From Micavibrio sp. UBA2020 (GTDB taxonomy: Bacteria; Pseudomonadota; Alphaproteobacteria; Micavibrionales; UBA2020), in assembly GCA_002334985.1 (NCBI GenBank), contig DDBY01000027.1:1993-7486 (forward strand): 5,494 bases of DNA, given 5' to 3'. The position numbers and the translations under genes are program-made. Shown piece by piece: positions 1-4,765 of this stretch. The notes under the pieces are model-generated. The model saw only the letters and a list, made by a program, of their open reading frames with translations, had not been told where the DNA came from and did not search any database. The number at the start of each line of letters is the position of its first letter. Position 1 is the first letter of the stretch.

Positions 1-128
1 GGCGCTGACGTCACCGTCCCGGGCACAGTGCCCGCTGTCGATGCATTGGCGATATTGCTGGCCGTGCTGGCCAGGCGCTTCTGCTGGGCACCAAGGCCCG
101 AGAGCGCAATCGAAAAGACGTCCGTCAT
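1..128 (-). CDS. Flagellar basal-body rod-family protein (FlgC-like), N-terminal part only
   Basis: The first 42 codons of a gene that runs off the left edge of the window; its ATG lies at 128-126 on the minus strand. The protein opens with MTDVFSIALSGLGAQQKRLA and continues with SNIANASTAG. This is the N-terminal signature of the flagellar rod/hook family (Flg_bb_rod): an amphipathic helix with ALSGL and AQ, then the conserved (S/A)NIANxxT motif. Such proteins are exported by the flagellar type III system and pack as rod or hook subunits. The stretch after the motif (TAGTVPGTVTSA) resembles the short FlgC-like proteins of alphaproteobacteria more than full-length FlgG or FlgE, but the rest of the gene is needed to decide. 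A GGGA lies about 9 nt before the ATG. The gene diverges from the exported-protein gene at 343. Family assignment is fairly sure; the exact paralogue is not. Confidence 0.85.
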   Translation of the reverse strand, partial: MTDVFSIALSGLGAQQKRLASTASNIANASTAGTVPGTVTSA

Positions 129-158
129 GCTTTTTAATCCCGCCTCTTCCAGTCCATA

Positions 159-187
159 GACAGGGGCGGCACAAAACTGCCCCCGTC
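159..187 (-). other. Hairpin in the leader of the flagellar gene
   Basis: GAC-A-GGGGC (159-167) pairs with GCCCC-C-GTC (179-187) around an 11-nt loop, with one A/C mismatch. An alternative pairing of GGCA (168-171) with TGCC (178-181) is possible. It lies between the extended -10 and the flagellar start codon, so it would form in that mRNA leader. There is no U tract that would make it a clear terminator on either strand. Confidence 0.35.
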
Positions 188-192
188 TTATT

Positions 193-203
193 ACTATACC
201 ATA
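193..203 (-). promoter_or_regulatory. Extended -10 promoter candidate for the flagellar gene
   Basis: On the minus strand this reads TATGGTATAGT: a -10 hexamer TATAGT (5 of 6 to TATAAT) with an upstream TG one base away, the extended -10 arrangement. No good -35 lies 16-18 bp upstream. Transcription would start near 186, leaving a leader of about 58 nt that contains the hairpin at 159-187. Seen in sequence; function is inferred. Confidence 0.4.
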
Positions 204-249
204 AAATGCCGCAAAATGCGCGGTTTATCCGGAAACCCCTCTTAGGCTT

Positions 250-278
250 TTGATTTCAGGGGGGAAGTGGGCTAAAGT
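250..278 (+). promoter_or_regulatory. Sigma70-type promoter for the exported-protein gene at 343
   Basis: TTGATT (250-255) and TAAAGT (273-278) are separated by exactly 17 bp. Each hexamer matches the housekeeping consensus at 4 of 6 positions. The start site would be near 285, giving a leader of about 58 nt before the ATG at 343. It could serve the downstream protease gene as well, because no strong terminator separates the two. Confidence 0.5.
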
Positions 279-342
279 CGATAGAGAAGACCCATCGGTC
301 TGTTTTGGATTCTTGTTTCGGATTCTCAGGGAGTTTCAGGGT

Positions 343-933
343 ATGAAAAACTTGTCCGGCCTTCGTTTTGCCGCCGCGCTTGCCACGGGTGCCATGGCCG
401 CTTTTGCATTTGCAGCCGATGTTCAGGCCGCGCAATCCGGCCAAGCCCAGCGCAACATCACGACCGAACAGCGCACCGCCGGCCGCTCCCCCGATGGTCT
501 CAGCCTTTATCCGAACTGGGTGTTCCAGCGCCCCGAACATTACGAATTTCTGCCCATGACGTCCAACCATGACGTGCATAACCAGCACCCGCAGCAGTGG
601 GACGGTCAGGACTGGGACCCCGCCGCATGGGACGGTCAGAAATGGACGGCCGAAACCGCGCTGCAAGGTTTTTACAAAAACCACACCTTCCACAAACAAT
701 ATCTGGGCGGCGCGAAGCGCATGAACAACCCGAACGTACAGGCGCAGATTCCCGTGCTTGAAGTCGGCCCGACGTTCTACAAACTCTCCGACCTCGACCA
801 GCGCCGCGCGCTGAAACTGCTGTCGGAATATACGGGCGTGTTTGAAAAAGGCTTTACGCAGATTGACCTGCGCGACTGGAAAACCCGTGATTCCATCGGC
901 CATTTCACGCAAAAAGGCATGTTCCTTTATTAA
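343..933 (+). CDS. Exported protein of unknown function with Trp-pentad / WDGQ repeat
   Basis: Not recognised as a known family. It is 196 aa starting MKNLSGLRFAAAL, with a clear Sec signal peptide (positive start, Ala-rich core, likely cleavage after VQA near residues 28-29). The ATG at 343 is chosen because GGGAG lies 9 nt upstream (329-333) and the signal peptide begins there; the frame is open further upstream but that part overlaps the promoter. The mature part has a His-rich stretch (HDVHNQH, 76-82). A tryptophan series at 86, 91, 96 and 101 falls in WDGQDWDPAAWDGQKW. A more ordinary mixed alpha/beta-like C-terminal half follows (IPVLEVGPTFYKLSDLDQRRALKLL). It has no cysteine, so the DsbA-family protein two genes on would not act on it. 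Probably a periplasmic or cell-surface protein. It lies about 100 nt upstream of the M48 protease gene on the same strand, possibly co-transcribed. The reading frame is secure; the function is open. Confidence 0.85.
   Translation: MKNLSGLRFAAALATGAMAAFAFAADVQAAQSGQAQRNITTEQRTAGRSPDGLSLYPNWVFQRPEHYEFLPMTSNHDVHNQHPQQWDGQDWDPAAWDGQKWTAETALQGFYKNHTFHKQYLGGAKRMNNPNVQAQIPVLEVGPTFYKLSDLDQRRALKLLSEYTGVFEKGFTQIDLRDWKTRDSIGHFTQKGMFLY
598..639 (+). repeat. Two 12-bp direct repeats encoding WDGQ
   Basis: TGGGACGGTCAG occurs at 598-609 and again at 628-639, exactly 30 bp (10 codons) apart and in the same reading frame. Identity at the nucleotide level, including third codon positions, suggests a fairly recent internal duplication or conversion inside the exported-protein gene. 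Confidence 0.8.
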
Positions 934-980
934 TCGGCACTTGTGCCCCCAGCAGGAACTTGCGCCCGCCTTCGGCTGTT

Positions 981-1003
981 GGCGCGTGGATGATGCACGC
1001 GCC
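981..1003 (+). other. Intergenic hairpin between exported-protein and protease genes
   Basis: GGCGCGTG (981-988) and CACGCGCC (996-1003) form a perfect 8-bp stem with a 7-nt loop in the 102-bp gap before the protease start. No T run follows, so it is not a standard intrinsic terminator. A competing pairing of GCGCC (962-966) with GGCGC (981-985) would exclude it. It may stabilise or partition the mRNA; this is inference. Confidence 0.45.
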
Positions 1004-1035
1004 CCTGTACGCCGCGCGGCAAAGGCATGAGTGAT

Positions 1036-2433
1036 ATGAACATGACATCCCCCAAAACGCCGCCACTGCCCGCCAAAATTTATGCGCGCGCGCTTTGCGC
1101 TGTGCTTGGCTTTGCCGCGGCGCTTTTTGCGCTTTTTGCCACGCCGCAGGCGCAGGCGCAAAACCGCGGCATGACCTTGCTGCGCGATCAGGAAATTGAA
1201 AACACGCTGCGCACCTACGGACGGCCGATATTCGAACAGGCGGGGCTTTCGCCTGAAACCGTGCGGTTTATTCTGGTGCAGGATGACAGGCTCAATGCCT
1301 TTGTCGCGGGCGGGCAGAATATATTCGTGAACACAGGCCTTATCCTCGAAACCGAAACGCCGGACGAACTGGCGGGTGTGCTCGCACACGAAACCGGCCA
1401 CATCGCCGCAGGGCATTTGTTCCGCACGCGCGAAGCGGCGGAGGACGCATCGCTGCAGGCGCTTTTGGCGCAAATCATCGGCATTGCCGCGGCCATCGGC
1501 ACACGCTCCGGCGATGCGGCCATGGCCACTGTGGCGGCGGGCAGCACCTTTGCGCAGCAATCCATCCTGCGCCACAGCCGCGTGCAGGAAAGCGCGGCAG
1601 ACCAGGCGGGGCTGCGTTATTTGCAGGACGCGCAGCTGCCCGTGGAGGGGTTTGCGAAGTTCATGGAAAAACTCTCGTCGCAGGAATTGTTGCCTGAATC
1701 CCAGCAAAGCGAATATGTGCGCACCCACCCGCTGACGCGCGACCGTATCGATTTCCTGCAAAACGCGATTGCGCAGCAGCGCCGCGCCGGCACGGCGCCC
1801 GCGGAGTGGACGGAGCTGCACAGCCGCATGAAGGCAAAGCTGAACGGCTTTATTTTCCCCGAACGCGCCGTGCGTGACACGGGCACGTCGGTTGCGGCGC
1901 GTTACGGCCGCGCCATTGCACTTTACCGCCGCGCGCAGACCAAAGACGCGCTCGCCCTTCTCGACACGCTAATCGGGGAAGAGCCGAAAAACCCGTGGTT
2001 CCATGAGCTGAAAGGCCAAATCCTGTTCGAAGGCGGCCGCATCGAAGAAGCCATTCCGCCCTACGCCCGCGCCGTCGAATACGCGCCGGACTCCGGCCTT
2101 ATCCGCACCGCCTATGCCCACGCCCTTCTGGAGGCCAAAGAAAACAAAACCGCCCGCACGCAGGCCGCCGTCAAAGAGCTGCAGCGCGCACAGCGCAGCG
2201 AGCCGCAATCCGCCATGATTCACCGCCTGCTGGCAACCGCCTATGGCCGGATGGGGCAGGAAGGCATGTCACGCCTGCATCTGGCAGAGCAGGCCGCCCT
2301 GCGCGGGCAGGCCGACGCCGCACGGCGCGAAGCGACCCTTGCCCAGAAAAATTTGCCCGAAAAATCCGCCGCCTGGCTCCGCGCGCAGGATATTCTGGAC
2401 CTTATAGGGAAAAAGAACAAAAAAAAGGATTGA
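1036..2433 (+). CDS. M48-family periplasmic zinc metalloprotease with C-terminal TPRs (BepA-like)
   Basis: Sec-exported zinc endopeptidase, 465 aa from this start. The signal peptide (about residues 1-41) ends in AQA. The M48 domain carries the zinc motif HETGH (residues 118-122; two His ligands and catalytic Glu119) inside ELAGVLAHETGHIAAGH, and the third ligand Glu185 in ESAAD. THPLTRDRI around His231 matches the conserved HP motif that in BepA supplies a regulatory histidine. Residues from about 285 to 425 are helical repeats, best seen in WFHELKGQILFEGGRIEEAI, typical of TPRs. BepA-type enzymes help assemble or degrade stalled outer-membrane proteins such as LptD. In-frame ATGs lie at 1027, 1036 and 1042. 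AAAGG (1021-1025) is 10 nt before 1036 but only 1 nt before 1027, so 1036 is preferred; 1027 would add three residues. The C-terminus is very Lys-rich. The DsbA-family gene follows 125 nt later, a common pairing in alphaproteobacteria. Family sure; substrate unknown. Confidence 0.95.
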   Translation: MNMTSPKTPPLPAKIYARALCAVLGFAAALFALFATPQAQAQNRGMTLLRDQEIENTLRTYGRPIFEQAGLSPETVRFILVQDDRLNAFVAGGQNIFVNTGLILETETPDELAGVLAHETGHIAAGHLFRTREAAEDASLQALLAQIIGIAAAIGTRSGDAAMATVAAGSTFAQQSILRHSRVQESAADQAGLRYLQDAQLPVEGFAKFMEKLSSQELLPESQQSEYVRTHPLTRDRIDFLQNAIAQQRRAGTAPAEWTELHSRMKAKLNGFIFPERAVRDTGTSVAARYGRAIALYRRAQTKDALALLDTLIGEEPKNPWFHELKGQILFEGGRIEEAIPPYARAVEYAPDSGLIRTAYAHALLEAKENKTARTQAAVKELQRAQRSEPQSAMIHRLLATAYGRMGQEGMSRLHLAEQAALRGQADAARREATLAQKNLPEKSAAWLRAQDILDLIGKKNKKKD

Positions 2434-2437
2434 TTTT

Positions 2438-2507
2438 CCGCCCCTTATGCACAAATTCTTAAGAACGGGCGGTTTATAAAGGTAAAGGGGGCAGCGCCAC
2501 GGGGCGC
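2438..2507 (+). other. Structured leader between protease and DsbA-family genes
   Basis: Two potential hairpins lie in this gap. CCGCCC (2438-2443) can pair with GGGCGG (2467-2472), enclosing the perfect 10-bp palindrome TTCTTAAGAA (2456-2465); the short TTT that follows makes it at best a weak terminator. GCGCC (2494-2498) pairs with GGCGC (2503-2507) around a four-base loop. Together they could reduce read-through or protect the downstream mRNA. Pairing is seen in the sequence; the role is inferred. Confidence 0.35.
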
Positions 2508-2544
2508 CATTCCGTTTTCCGCCAGACGCGCCAGATTTTCAACC

Positions 2545-2550
2545 GGGGAG
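2545..2550 (+). promoter_or_regulatory. Ribosome binding site of the DsbA-family gene
   Basis: GGGGAG sits 8 nt before the ATG at 2559 and fixes that start, which also begins a proper signal peptide. Confidence 0.8.
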
Positions 2551-2558
2551 ATTTCTTC

Positions 2559-3356
2559 ATGTTCCAGTTCCGCACCCACCGCCTGATGACCGCCGCCTGC
2601 GCTGCGCTGACCGCGCTCACGCTGGCCGCCGCGCCCGCGCTTGCGCAGGACGCCGCCAAAAATAACGCCGCCAGCGTGCTGACGCGCGGCGATGTCGAAA
2701 GCATCGTGCGCGACTTCATCAACGAAAATCCCAAGCTCATCCTCTCCTCCGTCGAGGCGTACCAACAAAAGACGATGATGGAAGAGCAAACCGCCGCCGT
2801 CAAAATCAACAAAGACCGCCTGTACCGCAACGAGCGCAGCCCCTTCATCGGTAACGAAAAGGGCGATGTCACTGTGGTCGAATTCTTTGACTACAACTGC
2901 GGCTATTGCAAAAAAGTCCTGCCGGAGCTGCAAGCGCTGGTCAAGGAAGACCCGAATGTCAAAATCGTATTCAAAGACCTGCCCATCCTCGGCCCCTCTT
3001 CGGAGCTGGCTGCGAAATGGGCGCTCGCCGCACACCGCCAGAGCAAATATTTCGATTTCCACACCCGCGTGATGGCGCACCAAGGCCAGCTGAACGCCGA
3101 CGTGCTGACCAAAATCGCCGCTGAAATCGGCATGAACGTCGATAAAGCGCGCGAAGAAGCCGAAAGCACCGACGTGCTGATGACGCTGGAGCAAAACCGC
3201 ACGCTGGCGTCGCAGCTGAATATCAACGGCACGCCCGCCTTCGTCCTTGGCGAAGAAATCGTGCCGGGCGCATTGCCGGTGAACGAAATGAAAGTCAAAA
3301 TCCAGCAGGTTCGCGCGCAAAACGCGGCCGCCAAAGATGCGGAGAAAAAGCAGTAA
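2559..3356 (+). CDS. Periplasmic DsbA-family thiol-disulfide oxidoreductase (ScsC/Com1-like)
   Basis: Exported thiol-disulfide exchange protein, 265 aa. The signal peptide (about 1-29) ends ALA before QDAAK. Residues about 40-80 (GDVESIVRDFINENPKLIL and the following helix) match the N-terminal helical segment found in ScsC-type and Com1-type proteins, where it mediates oligomerisation. The thioredoxin fold then begins at VTVVEFFDYNCGYCKK. The active site is C114-G-Y-C117, and the cis-proline loop is GTPAF with Pro226 preceded by Thr225. An inserted helical domain lies between them, as in DsbA. CGYC with Thr before the cis-Pro fits either an oxidase or an isomerase; the N-terminal segment tilts it toward ScsC-like isomerase or reductase work. 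There are no cysteines in the mature protein other than the pair. It follows the M48 protease gene and ends at a strong terminator 20 nt past its stop. Family is very sure; the direction of the redox reaction is not. Confidence 0.95.
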   Translation: MFQFRTHRLMTAACAALTALTLAAAPALAQDAAKNNAASVLTRGDVESIVRDFINENPKLILSSVEAYQQKTMMEEQTAAVKINKDRLYRNERSPFIGNEKGDVTVVEFFDYNCGYCKKVLPELQALVKEDPNVKIVFKDLPILGPSSELAAKWALAAHRQSKYFDFHTRVMAHQGQLNADVLTKIAAEIGMNVDKAREEAESTDVLMTLEQNRTLASQLNINGTPAFVLGEEIVPGALPVNEMKVKIQQVRAQNAAAKDAEKKQ

Positions 3357-3376
3357 ACATACTGCCCCCTCCCGAC

Positions 3377-3409
3377 AAAAAACCCCGCAAAATCCTTGCG
3401 GGGTTTTTT
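3377..3409. terminator. Bidirectional intrinsic terminator between convergent genes
   Basis: CCCCGCAA (3383-3390) and TTGCGGGG (3396-3403) form a perfect 8-bp stem with loop AATCC. It is flanked by AAAAAA on the left and TTTTTT on the right, so a U tract follows the hairpin on both strands. It lies 20 nt after the DsbA-family stop and 23 nt after the stop of the minus-strand 140-aa gene, and would end both transcripts. Confidence 0.93.
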
Positions 3410-3432
3410 GATGCGTGGCAATCCGCCTGCTC

Positions 3433-3855
3433 TTATGCGGCTGCGCCCTCCAGCCTGTCGCGAATGCGCGTCATGACCTCGCGCAACGTAGCCTCATCCC
3501 TTATGTAGCCAAAACGGTATTCGTTTTTCTTGTGCATGACTTCGTGTGCCTCAAAATCATCTGGCAAAAGCGCCGCCACAGAATTGATGTTTCTTTTCGC
3601 AAGATTTGTCACAGAGATGCCGAAGTAAAGTCCGCGCGCTTCGCTGGACTCTTCTGGCCACATAGAGATAACGGGCAACGCTTCGTTTCGCGGCGAAAGA
3701 TGTATGGCGCGCCCCTCTTCTTCCCGTTTGTCAAACCGGAGCTCTTCCGAAAGCCGTCTATAAGCGTCTAGCAGCGCAAGACTGCCATTCTGACGCGCGA
3801 CCACGGTCCATTTTTCCTGTGCCGCAATGTCATCTGCGTGATATCTGCCTACCAT
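3433..3855 (-). CDS. Unrecognised 140-aa protein, partner of the rhodanese gene
   Basis: I do not recognise this family. It is predicted to be soluble and cytoplasmic: no signal peptide, no membrane segment, no cysteine. It begins MVGRYHADDIAAQEKWTVVA and is rich in charged residues. A central stretch (GLYFGISVTNLAKRNINSV) looks like beta strand plus loop, and the last 25 residues (RDEATLREVMTRIRDRLEG) look like an amphipathic helix. AAAGGAAG lies 10-17 nt before the ATG, inside the end of the rhodanese gene; the two genes are 2 nt apart, so translation is probably coupled. Codon use differs from its neighbours: five AGA/AGG arginines, two ATA and one CTA in 140 codons, while the surrounding genes prefer CGC and avoid ATA. 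This may mean low expression or later acquisition. The plus-strand frame across the same bases gives no plausible protein and lacks a ribosome site. Confidence 0.75.
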   Translation of the reverse strand: MVGRYHADDIAAQEKWTVVARQNGSLALLDAYRRLSEELRFDKREEEGRAIHLSPRNEALPVISMWPEESSEARGLYFGISVTNLAKRNINSVAALLPDDFEAHEVMHKKNEYRFGYIRDEATLREVMTRIRDRLEGAAA

Positions 3856-3857
3856 GC

Positions 3858-4493
3858 CTAATCTTCCTTTCTTACAGAAGTCCCGTCAAACTCCACCTGT
3901 TTTGTAATATCGGCATCGACCAGCATGCGGTTGCTGCCGTCGTTGGTGCGCCAGAGGTTCAGGCGGTAAACGCGCGTATAGCCGTTTGCTTTCAAAACGG
4001 GCCAGGCTTGCAGCGTCATCGATATCCGCCGCGTCGGTGCGAAGCTTTCTTCGCAGACCACGACCACGGGCGCGTTTTTATCCGGCAATACCTGCGGCAG
4101 CGTATGTTCAGTCATTTCGGTGAGCGGCAGGCTCCGCGCGCCCTTGATATGCCGCAGGCTGTACTGCGCCGCCCCGCGAATATCGAGCACGACCAGCGAC
4201 GGCTCCGCCGCGCGCAGCTGGGTAAATTCATCCAGCGTCAGCAGCGTCTCCCCCGCGCCCTGCATGTGGGCATTGAATTCTTCCGCGCTCATACCCTGCG
4301 GTAACAGACTTTCATAGCCGGACGCACCCAGCGGCGGCACAACCGCCGCAGGTGCATCCGTCGGCGCTGGCACAGGCACGGCTGGCGACTCCATCGCCCT
4401 CTCTGCCGCTGCGGGCAGGGTGTGAGTCGCGGCGATAAGAAAACCTATGAATAACAATCCGCTAAGGCGCGGGCGGTGAAAATGGATGTGCAT
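3858..4493 (-). CDS. Exported rhodanese-domain protein
   Basis: Periplasmic or membrane-anchored sulfurtransferase-type protein, 211 aa. The N-terminus (MHIHFHRPRLSGLLFIGFLI then AATHTLPAAA) is a signal peptide with cleavage near residue 30, or an uncleaved anchor. A Pro/Ala-rich linker (about 35-55) follows, then a single rhodanese domain (about 83-182). Visible landmarks are LVVLDIRGAAQYSLRHIKGA (strand, conserved Asp-x-Arg, and the HI-GA motif) and VVVVCEESFAPTRR with the presumed catalytic Cys147. The active-site loop is longer than the usual Cys-x4-Arg: the first arginine is at +8. The usual GG near the end of the domain is replaced by RLNLW. Substrate preference may therefore differ, or the domain may bind rather than transfer sulfur. 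The start is placed at 4493 because AAGGAG lies 6 nt upstream; an in-frame ATG at 4511 has no such site and would disturb the signal peptide. It is first in a two-gene unit with the 140-aa protein. Domain sure, role unknown. Confidence 0.9.
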   Translation of the reverse strand: MHIHFHRPRLSGLLFIGFLIAATHTLPAAAERAMESPAVPVPAPTDAPAAVVPPLGASGYESLLPQGMSAEEFNAHMQGAGETLLTLDEFTQLRAAEPSLVVLDIRGAAQYSLRHIKGARSLPLTEMTEHTLPQVLPDKNAPVVVVCEESFAPTRRISMTLQAWPVLKANGYTRVYRLNLWRTNDGSNRMLVDADITKQVEFDGTSVRKED

Positions 4494-4499
4494 GAAAAT

Positions 4500-4505
4500 C
4501 TCCTT
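4500..4505 (-). promoter_or_regulatory. Ribosome binding site that fixes the rhodanese start
   Basis: On the minus strand this reads AAGGAG, a near-perfect Shine-Dalgarno, 6 nt before the ATG at 4493. It lies downstream of the alternative ATG at 4511, arguing against that start. Confidence 0.8.
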
Positions 4506-4541
4506 CGTCACAGGATATTGAACCAGTGTAGCCCCGCGCGC

Positions 4542-4557
4542 GTTAATAAACCGTCAA
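4542..4557 (-). promoter_or_regulatory. CtrA-like box and possible -35 upstream of the rhodanese unit
   Basis: The minus strand reads TTGACGGTTTATTAAC, that is TTGA-N7-TTAAC, one mismatch from the CtrA consensus TTAA-N7-TTAAC. Its first six bases, TTGACG, also match an alphaproteobacterial -35. A matching -10 at normal spacing is not obvious: GCTACACT lies downstream but 18 bp after TTGACGG. A regulatory role is therefore plausible but unproven. Confidence 0.4.
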
Positions 4558-4665
4558 GAATTTGATGCGGGTTTTTCATTTTTTAAGCCATTGAAAATAA
4601 AGAACACCACATCACAAAAGGTAATTTTATAACCCTGTAAATTAACTTTTTGTTTATAAATTCCC

Positions 4666-4694
4666 TTGACCATATTTCTGGAAAATGTTTTACT
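4666..4694 (+). promoter_or_regulatory. Sigma70-type promoter of the response-regulator gene
   Basis: TTGACC (4666-4671, 5 of 6) and TTTACT (4689-4694) are 17 bp apart; TACTAT (4691-4696) is an alternative -10 at 19 bp. The region is sharply AT-rich compared with the rest of the window. Transcription would start around 4701-4703, leaving a leader of about 64 nt that contains the CtrA-type box. Confidence 0.5.
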
Positions 4695-4708
4695 ATTAAC
4701 ATAAGACA

Positions 4709-4724
4709 TTAACAAACGATTAAC
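4709..4724 (+). promoter_or_regulatory. CtrA-type binding site, perfect consensus
   Basis: TTAACAAACGATTAAC matches the CtrA full-site consensus TTAA-N7-TTAAC at every fixed position. A further TTAAC half-site sits at 4696-4700. Relative to the promoter at 4666-4694 the box lies just downstream of the predicted start, a position that would favour repression. If instead it overlaps a -35, the following TTTTAA (4742-4747) could be a -10, but the start would then fall inside the ribosome site. Match is seen; regulator identity is inferred. Confidence 0.65.
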
Positions 4725-4750
4725 ACAAACCACCACGGCAGTTTTAAATA

Positions 4751-4756
4751 GGGGAG
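4751..4756 (+). promoter_or_regulatory. Ribosome binding site of the response regulator
   Basis: GGGGAG, 9 nt before the ATG at 4766. Confidence 0.8.
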
Positions 4757-4765
4757 TAGTTCAAA

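Noticed and set aside
168..180. Sigma54-like GGCAC-TGC pattern
   Set aside because: The GG and GC are separated by 9 bases instead of the required 10, and it points away from the flagellar gene.
309..325. Two GATTC sites (CcrM-type GANTC) 12 bp apart before the gene at 343
   Set aside because: GANTC is expected about twenty times by chance in a window this size, so the pair alone is not meaningful.
256..1821. Long open frame of 521 codons on the minus strand
   Set aside because: It lies antisense to the exported-protein and M48 genes, has no ribosome site, and its product is a His/Arg/Ala-rich low-quality sequence. It is a side effect of strong GC bias at third positions.
2475..2480. TATAAA as a -10 for a separate DsbA-family promoter
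   Set aside because: No acceptable -35 lies 16-18 bp upstream, so the evidence is too weak to call.
2445..3320. Open frame of 291 codons on the minus strand
   Set aside because: Antisense to the DsbA-family gene, whose CGYC and cis-Pro motifs, signal peptide and ribosome site make the plus strand the real one.
3415..3771. Plus-strand open frame opposite the 140-aa gene
   Set aside because: It starts just past the terminator hairpin, without a ribosome site, and the product has no coherent fold pattern. The minus-strand frame is coupled to the rhodanese gene.
4642..4657. TTAA-N7-TTTA as a further CtrA box
   Set aside because: It lacks the terminal TTAAC match and lies in very AT-rich DNA, where such patterns arise by chance.
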